From Nitrospirota bacterium (GTDB lineage Bacteria; Nitrospirota; Thermodesulfovibrionia; Thermodesulfovibrionales; Magnetobacteriaceae): a DNA stretch of 64,000 nucleotides. Each line of letters starts with the position of its first letter. Position 1 is the first letter of the stretch. The stretch is from positions 124,001-188,000 of the forward strand of contig JADFXG010000003.1 in NCBI GenBank assembly GCA_015233895.1, written 5' to 3'. Shown here piece after piece: positions 9,570 through 17,177 of the stretch. Position numbers and translations under genes: made by a program. The notes beneath the pieces were generated by a model. It had not been told where the DNA came from, did no database searches, and saw nothing but the letters and a program-made list of their open reading frames with translations.

Positions 9570-10634
9570 ATGGCGGCACAAAAAGATTTAAGAAATGTGT
9601 TAGTAAAGGTCAAACTGGGTGATAGCGAAACTATGTCTAAAATTACCAAAGACGTGTTGGCAGCATCTGAAAATGACGAGATTGTGGTTATCGAAGGGGA
9701 GGCAGGTACAGGAAAACGTTACATAGCAAAGCTCATCCATCGCCTGAGTAAAAGAGCAACCCAACCTTTTGTTAAAGTTGATCTAAGTTTGATTCCGGAA
9801 CACTTACTGGAAAGTGAATTGTTTGGATACGAAAAGGGAGCCATTGAAGGAGCAGAAAACGGAAAGCCCGGGTTTTTTGAGGCAGCCAACAATGGCACTC
9901 TGGTTTTAGATGAACTGCAATCTGTGTCGCGTCAACTGCAAACCAAACTGCTGCAGGTCATTAAGGACAGCAAAGTTACCCCTTTGGGAGCTAAACACCC
10001 CAAAGACATGGATATACGAATAATCGTAACAACAGATAAAAGCCTTGAGGAGCTTGTCAAACACGACTGTTTCAGTGCTGATTTATACAAAACGATCAAT
10101 GAGCATTTGATAATAATTCCGGCAATAAGAGACCACAGAGATGATATAAAATTCTTTGCCTACAGGTTTTTAGAGGAAATAACAGGTGAGCTGGAAAAAC
10201 AAATATACGGCTTTACTGATGAGGCGATTACGCTGCTTGGTTTTCACAATTGGCCCGGCAACTTAAGGGAAATAAAAAGTGTTATAAAAAGAGCTATATT
10301 GATCTGCAAGGGCAGCACCATAGAACATACCGACCTTGTATTTCTGCGCGCATATATAAAGGGCTATCGCCCTGCAGCAACAGGCAGACGCCGTGAAAGA
10401 ATACACAAAACTTTAAAGGATATTTCCAATAAGGCAACTGAGTTCTTTGAAAAAGATGCGATATGCCATGTTCTTAACATCACATCGGGTAACAAAAAGA
10501 AGGCTGCCAGCCTCCTGCAAGTGGACTACAAGACGCTTTTCAATAAAATCAGGGATTATGATCTGATTTACCCCAAAGAGCCGCTTACTCTGAGGCCGCC
10601 CAGACTGGACATGAGGGCTAAAAGAGTTTTCTAA
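9570..10634 (+). CDS. Degenerate sigma-54-activator-like AAA+ protein with Fis-type HTH
   Basis: The 354-residue protein has the AAA+ domain of NtrC-family enhancer-binding proteins and no receiver domain. Walker A is intact (GEAGTGK, residues 43-49) and Walker B reads LVLDE (111-115). The sigma-54-contacting loop, normally GAFTGA, is GAIEGA (90-95). The usual FREDLYYRL segment, which supplies the trans arginine fingers, reads FSADLYKTI (168-176), so both arginines are missing. A Fis-type helix-turn-helix is present near the C-terminus (NKKKAASLLQVDYKTLFNKI). It probably binds DNA and nucleotide but is unlikely to remodel sigma-54 holoenzyme in the normal way. It may act as a repressor, co-regulator or partner of the intact activator downstream. 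Confidence 0.8.
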   Translation: MAAQKDLRNVLVKVKLGDSETMSKITKDVLAASENDEIVVIEGEAGTGKRYIAKLIHRLSKRATQPFVKVDLSLIPEHLLESELFGYEKGAIEGAENGKPGFFEAANNGTLVLDELQSVSRQLQTKLLQVIKDSKVTPLGAKHPKDMDIRIIVTTDKSLEELVKHDCFSADLYKTINEHLIIIPAIRDHRDDIKFFAYRFLEEITGELEKQIYGFTDEAITLLGFHNWPGNLREIKSVIKRAILICKGSTIEHTDLVFLRAYIKGYRPAATGRRRERIHKTLKDISNKATEFFEKDAICHVLNITSGNKKKAASLLQVDYKTLFNKIRDYDLIYPKEPLTLRPPRLDMRAKRVF

Positions 10635-10793
10635 ACCATAGTAAATTGATGCGGATGTGGAGAGGGCGAGGCGCTCTACCTCATCATCTGTATTACCATT
10701 TTATAAACACAATAGCGTATAATTAATCATCAGGGATTTAAGCTATATAAGAAAAGCAGTAAAAACCCTTTAATTACGTAAAGGAGGCTGACC

Positions 10794-11576
10794 ATGTTCA
10801 ACGTTTCCACAGGAATGCTGGTACTAATGGCTGTTTTGTTTTTTTTCTGGAGTGCCATAAAAATACTAAATGAATACGAAAGAGGCGTTGTGTTCAGGCT
10901 TGGCAGGGTGATACCGTTAAAAGGCCCCGGACTTGTTATAATCCTGCCCATGATTGACAAGCTTGTAAGGGTCAGCCTGCGAACCGTGACTATGGATGTG
11001 CCGTCTCAGGACGTGATTACAAGAGACAACGTAACAGTTAAGGTCAATGCAGTTGTGTATTTCAAAGTAGTTGAGCCGATAAAGGCTATAACTGAAATAG
11101 AAAATTTCTATTTCGCAACAAGCCAGATAGCCCAAACAACCTTAAGAAGCACCCTTGGACAGAGCCAACTCGATGATCTTCTTTCCAAACGAGAGGAGAT
11201 AAACGCTCAACTTCAAAAGATAATAGATCTGCAAACAGAGCCGTGGGGAATTAAAGTGACCGCAGTTGAAACCAAAAATGTTGATTTGCCTGTAGAGATG
11301 CAGCGAGCAATAGCTAAGCAGGCTGAGGCTGAAAGAGAAAGACGCGCCAAGATTATACATGCCGAGGGTGAGCTTCAGGCTTCTTATAAACTGGCTGATG
11401 CCGCAAAGATTATTTCATCTGAATCCGGCACACTACAGTTAAGATACCTGCAAACACTGACTGAGATTTCGGCTGAGAAAAACTCAACCATAATCTTCCC
11501 GCTTCCCATTGAGCTTCTGACGCCTTTTCTAGATCGCTTCAAAAATAAGCCGGACCAGACAGTGAAAGACGCTTAA
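10794..11576 (+). CDS. Slipin / stomatin-like SPFH-band 7 protein
   Basis: A 260-residue membrane-anchored scaffold protein that multimerises in membrane microdomains. One N-terminal transmembrane segment (about residues 7-24) precedes the SPFH domain with [39 protein letters not shown] and [20 protein letters not shown] helical, alanine- and glutamate-rich segment follows ([20 protein letters not shown]). This is the standard slipin layout. A good AAAGGAGG ribosome site precedes the ATG. No NfeD-type partner is adjacent. The downstream sigma-54 regulator begins within about 30-170 bp and may be cotranscribed. Confidence 0.93.
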   Translation: MFNVSTGMLVLMAVLFFFWSAIKILNEYERGVVFRLGRVIPLKGPGLVIILPMIDKLVRVSLRTVTMDVPSQDVITRDNVTVKVNAVVYFKVVEPIKAITEIENFYFATSQIAQTTLRSTLGQSQLDDLLSKREEINAQLQKIIDLQTEPWGIKVTAVETKNVDLPVEMQRAIAKQAEAERERRAKIIHAEGELQASYKLADAAKIISSESGTLQLRYLQTLTEISAEKNSTIIFPLPIELLTPFLDRFKNKPDQTVKDA

Positions 11577-11605
11577 AATAGTGCTGTTATTCTAAAGGAA
11601 CGACA

Positions 11606-13018
11606 CTGGCGCAAACGAACCCAGACTTAACAGGCCTTTCTCTGCTAATCGTAAGTGGCAGCAAAGCTTCATTTAACGATATCCGGAAGAGATTTGAACA
11701 ATTCGGAGGAAAAGCTTTTGTAGCAACGGAGCCGGATGCTGCCCTTTATATGTCAATGAAGGAGCGTATTGACATAGTGCTGGCTGATTCAAAAACGCTT
11801 GGGAGTAACGTATCTGTTTTTATAGAAAAATGTAAGTCAACAAATCCTGCCGCTATAATTTATCTGACAATTGATAACTTACGGGGTGCTGCCTCATCTG
11901 TGCTGCCGCAAGGAGTTGAGGATTATCTGCATAACAATATAACCGGAATCAGGTTTGCGCAAATGACGGAGATGAGATTTGGCAGGGGGCAGCAAGGGGA
12001 AAGCAGCTCGCTGACACTGATGGATCCTCTGGTGTCGCGTTTAAGGCCGTATTTTCAGTTTCACTCAGAGGCCATGCGCCGGGCGCTTGTCAATCTGCCA
12101 GCTATCGCCCGTTCAGAGCAAACCGTGCTGATTTCCGGTGAAACAGGGACAGGCAAAGAGATGACAGCCCGCTCGATACACGTACTAAGTAAACGGTCAT
12201 CAGGCCCATTTGTAGCCGTTAACTGCGGAGCTATTCCGGAAACTCTGATAGAGGGTGAACTGTTTGGACATGAGAAAGGTGCTTTTACCGGTGCTTTCCG
12301 CACACGGAAGGGTAAGTTTGAAGCGGCTGCAAACGGCACCCTGTTTCTTGATGAAATCGGCGATATGCCTTTAGCGCTTCAGAGAAGACTGCTCAGGGTT
12401 TTAGAAGAGGGGCAAATTTACAGAGTAGGCGCTGAATCCCCCGTCTCTATAAACGCAAGAGTGATAGCTGCTACCGGCAGAGATTTAAAGCACTCAGTAC
12501 AAAACGGACTTTTCAGAGAAGACCTCTACTACAGACTCAACATTTTGCCAATACATCTGCCACCACTCAGAGAGCGCATTGAGGACATCCCATACCTTGC
12601 GATATATTTTCTGGGGCGTGCTATGACAGAACAAGGTATCCCTCCCCCGTACCCAGCCCTTTCCCCTGCCACTATTGATGTGCTTGAAAAGTATCCGTGG
12701 CGGGGTAATGTCAGAGAACTCAGAAACGTTATGACTCGTGTGGCAACTCTTATCCCAGGCGGAATTGAACAAGTGCTGCCCATTCACATAATCCCTCACC
12801 TTGAGGAAAACCTCATAAAATCGGCATTATCACTACAACCGGAAAAATCCGGCAGTAACGGAGTATTTATCCCTGTCGGCACACCGATGTCTGAAGCTCA
12901 TGATATGATAATTGCTGAAACTCTCCGTCACACAGGCGGTAACCGTACAAAAGCCGCCGAATTGCTAAAAATCGGACTCCGTACTCTCAGAAGGCGGCTA
13001 AACTGTCCTGAACGATAA
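11606..13018 (+). CDS. Sigma-54-dependent response regulator (NtrC family)
   Basis: The first ordinary start in frame is the ATG at 11750, but receiver-like sequence begins earlier (LLIVSGSKASFNDIRKRFEQ). The open frame runs back to a TAG at about 11579 with no ATG, GTG or TTG in between. A CTG at 11606 sits 5 bases after AAAGGA and is my preferred start. The receiver-like domain has IDIVLADSKTLGSN, in which the Asp could be the phosphorylation site, though the usual second acidic pair is not obvious. The AAA+ domain is complete: GETGTGKEMTARS, HEKGAFTGAFR, GTLFLDEIGDMP and FREDLYYRLNILP. A Fis-type HTH ends the protein. It should activate sigma-54 promoters on signal. No sensor kinase is adjacent. 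Confidence 0.85.
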   Translation: MAQTNPDLTGLSLLIVSGSKASFNDIRKRFEQFGGKAFVATEPDAALYMSMKERIDIVLADSKTLGSNVSVFIEKCKSTNPAAIIYLTIDNLRGAASSVLPQGVEDYLHNNITGIRFAQMTEMRFGRGQQGESSSLTLMDPLVSRLRPYFQFHSEAMRRALVNLPAIARSEQTVLISGETGTGKEMTARSIHVLSKRSSGPFVAVNCGAIPETLIEGELFGHEKGAFTGAFRTRKGKFEAAANGTLFLDEIGDMPLALQRRLLRVLEEGQIYRVGAESPVSINARVIAATGRDLKHSVQNGLFREDLYYRLNILPIHLPPLRERIEDIPYLAIYFLGRAMTEQGIPPPYPALSPATIDVLEKYPWRGNVRELRNVMTRVATLIPGGIEQVLPIHIIPHLEENLIKSALSLQPEKSGSNGVFIPVGTPMSEAHDMIIAETLRHTGGNRTKAAELLKIGLRTLRRRLNCPER

Positions 13019-13020
13019 TC

Positions 13021-13049
13021 TTTACAAAAACTCTGTGCAGTTGTAGAAT
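13021..13049 (+). promoter_or_regulatory. Promoter of the AT-rich four-gene cassette
   Basis: TTTACA and TAGAAT are 17 bp apart, beginning three bases after the regulator's stop codon. The expected start point is near 13056, only about 11 bases before the first cassette ATG, with AAGG at the very 5' end of the mRNA. This would let the cassette be transcribed independently of its neighbours. Confidence 0.5.
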
Positions 13050-13066
13050 ATTAATAAGGTTATAGA

Positions 13067-13711
13067 ATGGCAAATAAACAGAATATTAAAAAAAAATTAA
13101 AACCAGGAGATATTTTGCTTCTGTTGCTATACGTTGATGACTGTTCATCTATAAGAGGGCGAACAAGGCTTCAAAAAATGGTTTTTGTTTTTGAAGAGGA
13201 AATTTTGAAGCAAAATGGTTTTGACAAACTACTATCCCAAAATCACCAACAGTCCTTGTTTGACTTTAAACCTCATTATTATGGACCTTTTTCTGAGAAA
13301 GTTTTGACAAATATGGAATTTTTTGTAAACGTTGGCATGGTTGAAGCTAAATGTGATATTCAAGACGGAGATTTTGAAGAAGCTCTTGCCGGTATAGATG
13401 ATCAACAAATCCTAATGGATGATCTTAGGGAATTACCTGATGGGCTTGAAGATGATGAGGCATACGGAATTGAAGATGAATTTTGCATAGAACCTGAGTA
13501 TTTTCTAAGTGAGACTGGGAAGAAATATGTTAATGAGAAGCTCATTGTTTTTATCAGTGGAGAGCAGAAAAATGCCTTAACTATCCTAAAAAAGAATTTT
13601 AATAAAATTTCTTTAAACAATATTCTAAGATATGTTTATACTAAATATCCAAATATGTCGGAAGAATCATTAATTAAGGATACTGTGTTAGAGAAGCCAT
13701 GGCAATTCTAG
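13067..13711 (+). CDS. YwgA/SocA-like winged-helix protein
   Basis: This 214-residue protein has the GRTRLQKMVFVFEEE motif followed by FKPHYYGPFSEKVLTNMEFF and a late LSETGKKYV. That is the pattern of YwgA-like and Panacea/SocA-like proteins, a winged-helix group found next to toxins, nucleases and phage-defence genes. A stretch of about 60 residues (105-165) is very acidic. It is the first gene of a four-gene operon and overlaps the next by 13 bp. The region is much poorer in G+C than its flanks (13 G or C in bases 13561-13620). An antitoxin- or adaptor-like role is an inference from family and context. Confidence 0.65.
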   Translation: MANKQNIKKKLKPGDILLLLLYVDDCSSIRGRTRLQKMVFVFEEEILKQNGFDKLLSQNHQQSLFDFKPHYYGPFSEKVLTNMEFFVNVGMVEAKCDIQDGDFEEALAGIDDQQILMDDLRELPDGLEDDEAYGIEDEFCIEPEYFLSETGKKYVNEKLIVFISGEQKNALTILKKNFNKISLNNILRYVYTKYPNMSEESLIKDTVLEKPWQF

Positions 13712-14100
13712 AAAAAGAGCTTATAACCAGTTTTAAAGCGATATTTAATGGAAAAGATAATATGCATGAGGAGGTTGCTTTTGGTAATCGCTGCATTGAT
13801 ATGGTTCTGGTTAGAGATTCTGTAATAACAACAATCGAATTTAAAATAAATAACTGGCGTAAAGCATTAACTCAAATAGAAGACCATTTATTAGTTGCTG
13901 ATTTCTCCTATTTATGTATGCCGAAAAAAAGAATTTCAGAGGAGCTATTAACAATTCTAAGAAAAAATGGAATTGGCTTATGGCATTATGACTTTGAGGT
14001 TAATGAATTAATTGAAGTAGTAAAACCTGATAAATCCTCATACCAATTTGAATTCTATAAAAACGCTATGTTGGAAAAGCTATCCAAAAGGTCGAATTAG
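13699..14100 (+). CDS. Small PD-(D/E)xK nuclease-like protein
   Basis: The 133-residue protein shows the restriction-endonuclease-like core: Glu24/Glu25, then Asp34 in NRCIDMVLV, then Glu47-Phe-Lys49 in TTIEFKINNWRKAL, with Gln59 after it. The D-x12-ExK spacing and the hydrophobic strands around it fit the fold, and its small size suggests little beyond the catalytic core. Similar proteins in this family are nucleases or DNA-binding relatives. The start overlaps the end of the YwgA-like gene and its stop lies 3 bp before the next ATG, so the two are almost certainly translated from one mRNA. Substrate unknown. Confidence 0.65.
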   Translation: MAILEKELITSFKAIFNGKDNMHEEVAFGNRCIDMVLVRDSVITTIEFKINNWRKALTQIEDHLLVADFSYLCMPKKRISEELLTILRKNGIGLWHYDFEVNELIEVVKPDKSSYQFEFYKNAMLEKLSKRSN

Positions 14101-14103
14101 ATC

Positions 14104-15435
14104 ATGAAGGAGTCTCACTTTCTCAGATATGGGACATCTTCTGAACAAAAATATATGGCCAGTTATCAACACACTTATGATGGAATAGCAATAAATGGGA
14201 ATATGTTAGCCCATATTTCAAAGAGCATATCTCTTTTTGTCCACAAGGATATAGGAAAAGAATTTTTTATAGACCCAATGACTCATTCTTTTCAACATGA
14301 AACAGAAAAAATATCATCAGCTTCAGGTCGGATAAAGTCGTCTATCAAAAAACTTATAGAAATTTATGGAAATCCGTTAAAATTAATATTGGATGAGTTC
14401 CGTCCAATTACTGCAACCGATTTTAACACTAACAATATTCCTAAATTTGTAGCCACCGTGCTGGGATTCCAAAAAGACCATATAAGACGAAGCTTAGATG
14501 AGGAATATAGTGATTATATCGACTATTTAGAAATTTCCAAAGAGCCTATCTTTCTAATTGCACCTTACTTTTATATGCAATCAGATAGAACATTTGATGA
14601 TTGGTTTAGCTTAAACAGTAGAATGATTAACGAAAGTATAAAATTAAAGGCAGAATATAAAAAGGATATTTTTGCTGAACTCGTTATTGATAAAAAACTA
14701 CTATGTGACGAGGATAAGATAAATAAAATACTTAAAACCTATTCTGATTCAAAGATAGATGGTTTACTATACTGGATCAATGGCTTTGATGAGACTCAGG
14801 CAACTGTAGATGAGCTATCGGCAGTCAAAGATTTTGTTGTAAAATACAAACGTAGTAATCCAAATAAAAAAATTATTTCTCTTTACGGTGGTTATTTTTC
14901 TGAATTGTTAATGGGGATATCTAACGCACTTGATGGTGTTGTTCACGGTTTAGAGTATGGCGAATCACGAGAGGTAGTTCCTGTAGGTGGTGGTATTCCA
15001 ATATCAAAATATTATTTCCCGGACATAAAAAAACGCATGCCTGAACTAAGAATGTCTAAAATACTATTAGTTCTCAAAATTGATACCCCTGTTAAATTTC
15101 ATAAACAGATTTGCGATTGCAAGAAATGTAAAGAAACAATCGTAAAAGATGTTCTTCCTGATTTTAACAGATATTTTAAGGCTAAACCTAAAATTATTAA
15201 GTTTAAAAAAACAGGAAACACAAGAGAAATAGATTATCCTGAGAGAGAAAGTAAAGAGCTTTGCTTATTTCACTATCTGGAGGTTAAAAATAAGGAATTT
15301 AAATATATAAAAGAGCATGGAATATCAGACATAGCTAATGAGTTAACCAAAGTGCATGAAAAGTACAAAGAGCATTTAAACGAAATGGAGATAGGGCATT
15401 TAGAGCGTTGGGCAAAAGTTCTTAGTGATGGCTAA
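14104..15435 (+). CDS. Uncharacterised protein with TGT-like zinc motif
   Basis: A 443-residue protein I do not recognise as a named family. It alternates predicted strands and helices in a way that suggests a TIM barrel: LKLILDEF, PIFLIAPYFYM, DIFAELVID, KIDGLLYWING, KIISLYGGYF and LDGVVHGLEYGE. Near the C-terminus Cys337, Cys339 and Cys342 form CDCKKC, the CxCxxC pattern that with a later His binds zinc in tRNA-guanine transglycosylases; His390 in CLFHYLE could be the fourth ligand. TGT-like enzymes exchange a guanine for a 7-deazaguanine in tRNA, or in DNA in Dpd systems. The spacing to the His is longer than in classical TGT and no active-site match is clear. The gene overlaps the SIR2 gene by 8 bp. 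Confidence 0.5.
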   Translation: MKESHFLRYGTSSEQKYMASYQHTYDGIAINGNMLAHISKSISLFVHKDIGKEFFIDPMTHSFQHETEKISSASGRIKSSIKKLIEIYGNPLKLILDEFRPITATDFNTNNIPKFVATVLGFQKDHIRRSLDEEYSDYIDYLEISKEPIFLIAPYFYMQSDRTFDDWFSLNSRMINESIKLKAEYKKDIFAELVIDKKLLCDEDKINKILKTYSDSKIDGLLYWINGFDETQATVDELSAVKDFVVKYKRSNPNKKIISLYGGYFSELLMGISNALDGVVHGLEYGESREVVPVGGGIPISKYYFPDIKKRMPELRMSKILLVLKIDTPVKFHKQICDCKKCKETIVKDVLPDFNRYFKAKPKIIKFKKTGNTREIDYPERESKELCLFHYLEVKNKEFKYIKEHGISDIANELTKVHEKYKEHLNEMEIGHLERWAKVLSDG

Positions 15436-16486
15436 AAAAACAGTTTTTATTCTTGGGGCGGGTTTTTCATATGATGCTGGAATTCCACTTCAGGCGGCAC
15501 TTTTAAAGGAAGCATTAACCATTACTCCACCTGTATTTACATATAATAACCCTGAAGCAATTTCCTTTATGGAGTATCAGAAAAAATTAAAGGATTTTAT
15601 CAATAACTTGTTTGGTTCATTAGATAATGTAGCTTTAGAAGATATTTTTACAATACTTGATAAAAGTGTTATAGGAAAAGAACGATTTAAAGAATATTCG
15701 TGGAAAGAACTCTATGAGTACAGAGGTTATTTAGTAAATCTAATCCTTCAGGTACTTACGATAAAACTAAAAGATATTACTAATTCATCAGAAAAACCGT
15801 ATAAAAAATTTGCAGAAAAAGTAATTGAAATAAGGGAAAAAGCAGGGCAGAAAACAGACTCACTTGGAATTATTTCATTAAATTGGGACACATTACTTGA
15901 GTTATCTCTTAATAAAGCTCTTACTGATTCTAAAGATAAGAAATGCCGTATTGATTATTGTGCCTATACTCATCACAGAGACAACACTGAAGTCTCTCAT
16001 ATCAATTTAAAATCTTTGGGTTTTTATAATATTAAAGTGTTGAAATTGCACGGCTCCTTAAACTGGCTTTATTGTAGTAATTGCGGACGATTGTATGTAG
16101 ATGATGGAAATATTGGTATTGAAAAAATAGAATGTAATTACTGCAAATCTTATACGGAAAAATTATATGAAGAGCCTCTTATAATTACCCCAACAATGAT
16201 AAAAGAACTGCATAATCTTCATATTAAAAATATTTGGCAAAATGCCTTTATAGAAATACAAGAGGCGACTGATATTTATTTTATAGGATATTCACTTCCT
16301 TACGCCGATTTCGAGTTTAAGTATATTTTGAAAAAAGCTATTGATAAAAAAAGCAAAATAACTGTTGTTCTGAGTAAAAATGACGAAACAAACGGAACCA
16401 ACAAAAGATATCAAGAGTTCCTTGGTAATAGTGTGAAACTATATAATGGCGGATTCTCTGACTGGATAAGTAATAATAATATTTAG
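15428..16486 (+). CDS. SIR2-family protein with zinc ribbon
   Basis: A 352-residue NAD-binding protein. It starts with the nucleotide loop FILGAGFSYDAGIP, has Asn152-Trp-Asp154 in ISLNWDTLLE, and His208 in KLHGSLNW at the place of the sirtuin catalytic histidine. Cys216, Cys219, Cys236 and Cys239 (CSNC and CNYC) form a zinc ribbon, and IGYSLPYADFEFKYIL closes the fold. In phage-defence SIR2 proteins (Thoeris ThsA, DSR, SIR2-HerA, SPARSA) the equivalent Asn and His destroy NAD+ to abort infection. Whether this one is an NADase or a deacylase is open. The ATG at 15428 is preferred; a GTG lies directly before it. It is the last gene of the cassette, and codon use is AT-rich (17 G or C in bases 15661-15720). 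Confidence 0.8.
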   Translation: MAKKTVFILGAGFSYDAGIPLQAALLKEALTITPPVFTYNNPEAISFMEYQKKLKDFINNLFGSLDNVALEDIFTILDKSVIGKERFKEYSWKELYEYRGYLVNLILQVLTIKLKDITNSSEKPYKKFAEKVIEIREKAGQKTDSLGIISLNWDTLLELSLNKALTDSKDKKCRIDYCAYTHHRDNTEVSHINLKSLGFYNIKVLKLHGSLNWLYCSNCGRLYVDDGNIGIEKIECNYCKSYTEKLYEEPLIITPTMIKELHNLHIKNIWQNAFIEIQEATDIYFIGYSLPYADFEFKYILKKAIDKKSKITVVLSKNDETNGTNKRYQEFLGNSVKLYNGGFSDWISNNNI

Positions 16487-16492
16487 AGCTTT

Positions 16493-16539
16493 AGGGGAGG
16501 GGTGAGGCACCCCCGCCGTTATGGGCAGCGCCTTCCCCT
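16493..16539. terminator. GC-rich hairpin between convergent genes
   Basis: An inner GGGGTG/CACCCC stem is nested in an outer AGGGGAGG/CCTTCCCCT pairing with one bulge. It sits between the ends of the SIR2 gene and the lipoprotein gene, where a two-way terminator would be expected. There is no strong T-tract, so the role is tentative. Confidence 0.4.
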
Positions 16540-16550
16540 TACTTATTCCT

Positions 16551-17177
16551 TTATCTCTCAAACTTAACATCTTCAGTAACAATCGTAAACTTATACCCGC
16601 CTACAGTTGCAGTGATACGGTTCGGGTACCATACACCCCCAAGCCACTTTACATCTCCATAGGCAATGTGCAGAATGCCGCCTCTGGGTAAGTATATAAA
16701 TTGTTCAATTGGCATCAGAGATTCACTATCTAAAACCATTTGTTGGCGGGGTTGTTTGATTTTAAGGTATCTGCCCTCTGTTGTGATATTATTTACGTTA
16801 TTAATCCACCAGAACAGTCCGTTTTTAATACATAGCGAGATGAGTTGCTCCTCTTCGGGTTTTAACTTCGGCTGACTGTAAAACACTCCGCCACGCTCCC
16901 GGAACTCGCCAACCGGTATGCCAAGCGTATAGAGCTTAACTTCATACTCGTTTGGAGAGAGTTTCATAGAGGCCATCCCGGACATGTACGCATCGTGCAT
17001 CTGCATGGAAATGTCGGCAGTACCCTTTATCTGACGGATTGCTCTCAGCCGGCTGATAAATTCATCGAATGATATTTTTTCGTAATTCTCTTGTACTGGA
17101 ACATACTGAGTACATGAAAACAACATGACAGTTAAGATGACAAAAATAAGTGATTTAATAATTGATAGCGGCTTCAA
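16551..17177 (-). CDS. Outer-membrane-type lipoprotein, LolB/DUF4292-like
   Basis: The 208-residue protein begins with a lipoprotein signal ending LFSC (cysteine about residue 22), so it is lipidated. The body, with TADISMQMHDAYMSGMASMK, LYTLGIPVGEF and later beta-rich segments, resembles the LolA/LolB-like fold of DUF4292 lipoproteins, which handle lipoproteins or lipids at the outer membrane. The start is a TTG at 17177 inside the end of radA (23-bp overlap) with GGAGG close upstream; no other start would keep the signal sequence. Translation is probably coupled to radA. A specific LolB role is not proven. Confidence 0.65.
   Translation of the reverse strand: MKPLSIIKSLIFVILTVMLFSCTQYVPVQENYEKISFDEFISRLRAIRQIKGTADISMQMHDAYMSGMASMKLSPNEYEVKLYTLGIPVGEFRERGGVFYSQPKLKPEEEQLISLCIKNGLFWWINNVNNITTEGRYLKIKQPRQQMVLDSESLMPIEQFIYLPRGGILHIAYGDVKWLGGVWYPNRITATVGGYKFTIVTEDVKFER

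Noticed and set aside
13067-16486. Cassette as part of a prophage or integrative element
   Set aside because: No integrase, transposase, direct repeats or tRNA junction is visible at either edge; only base composition suggests transfer.
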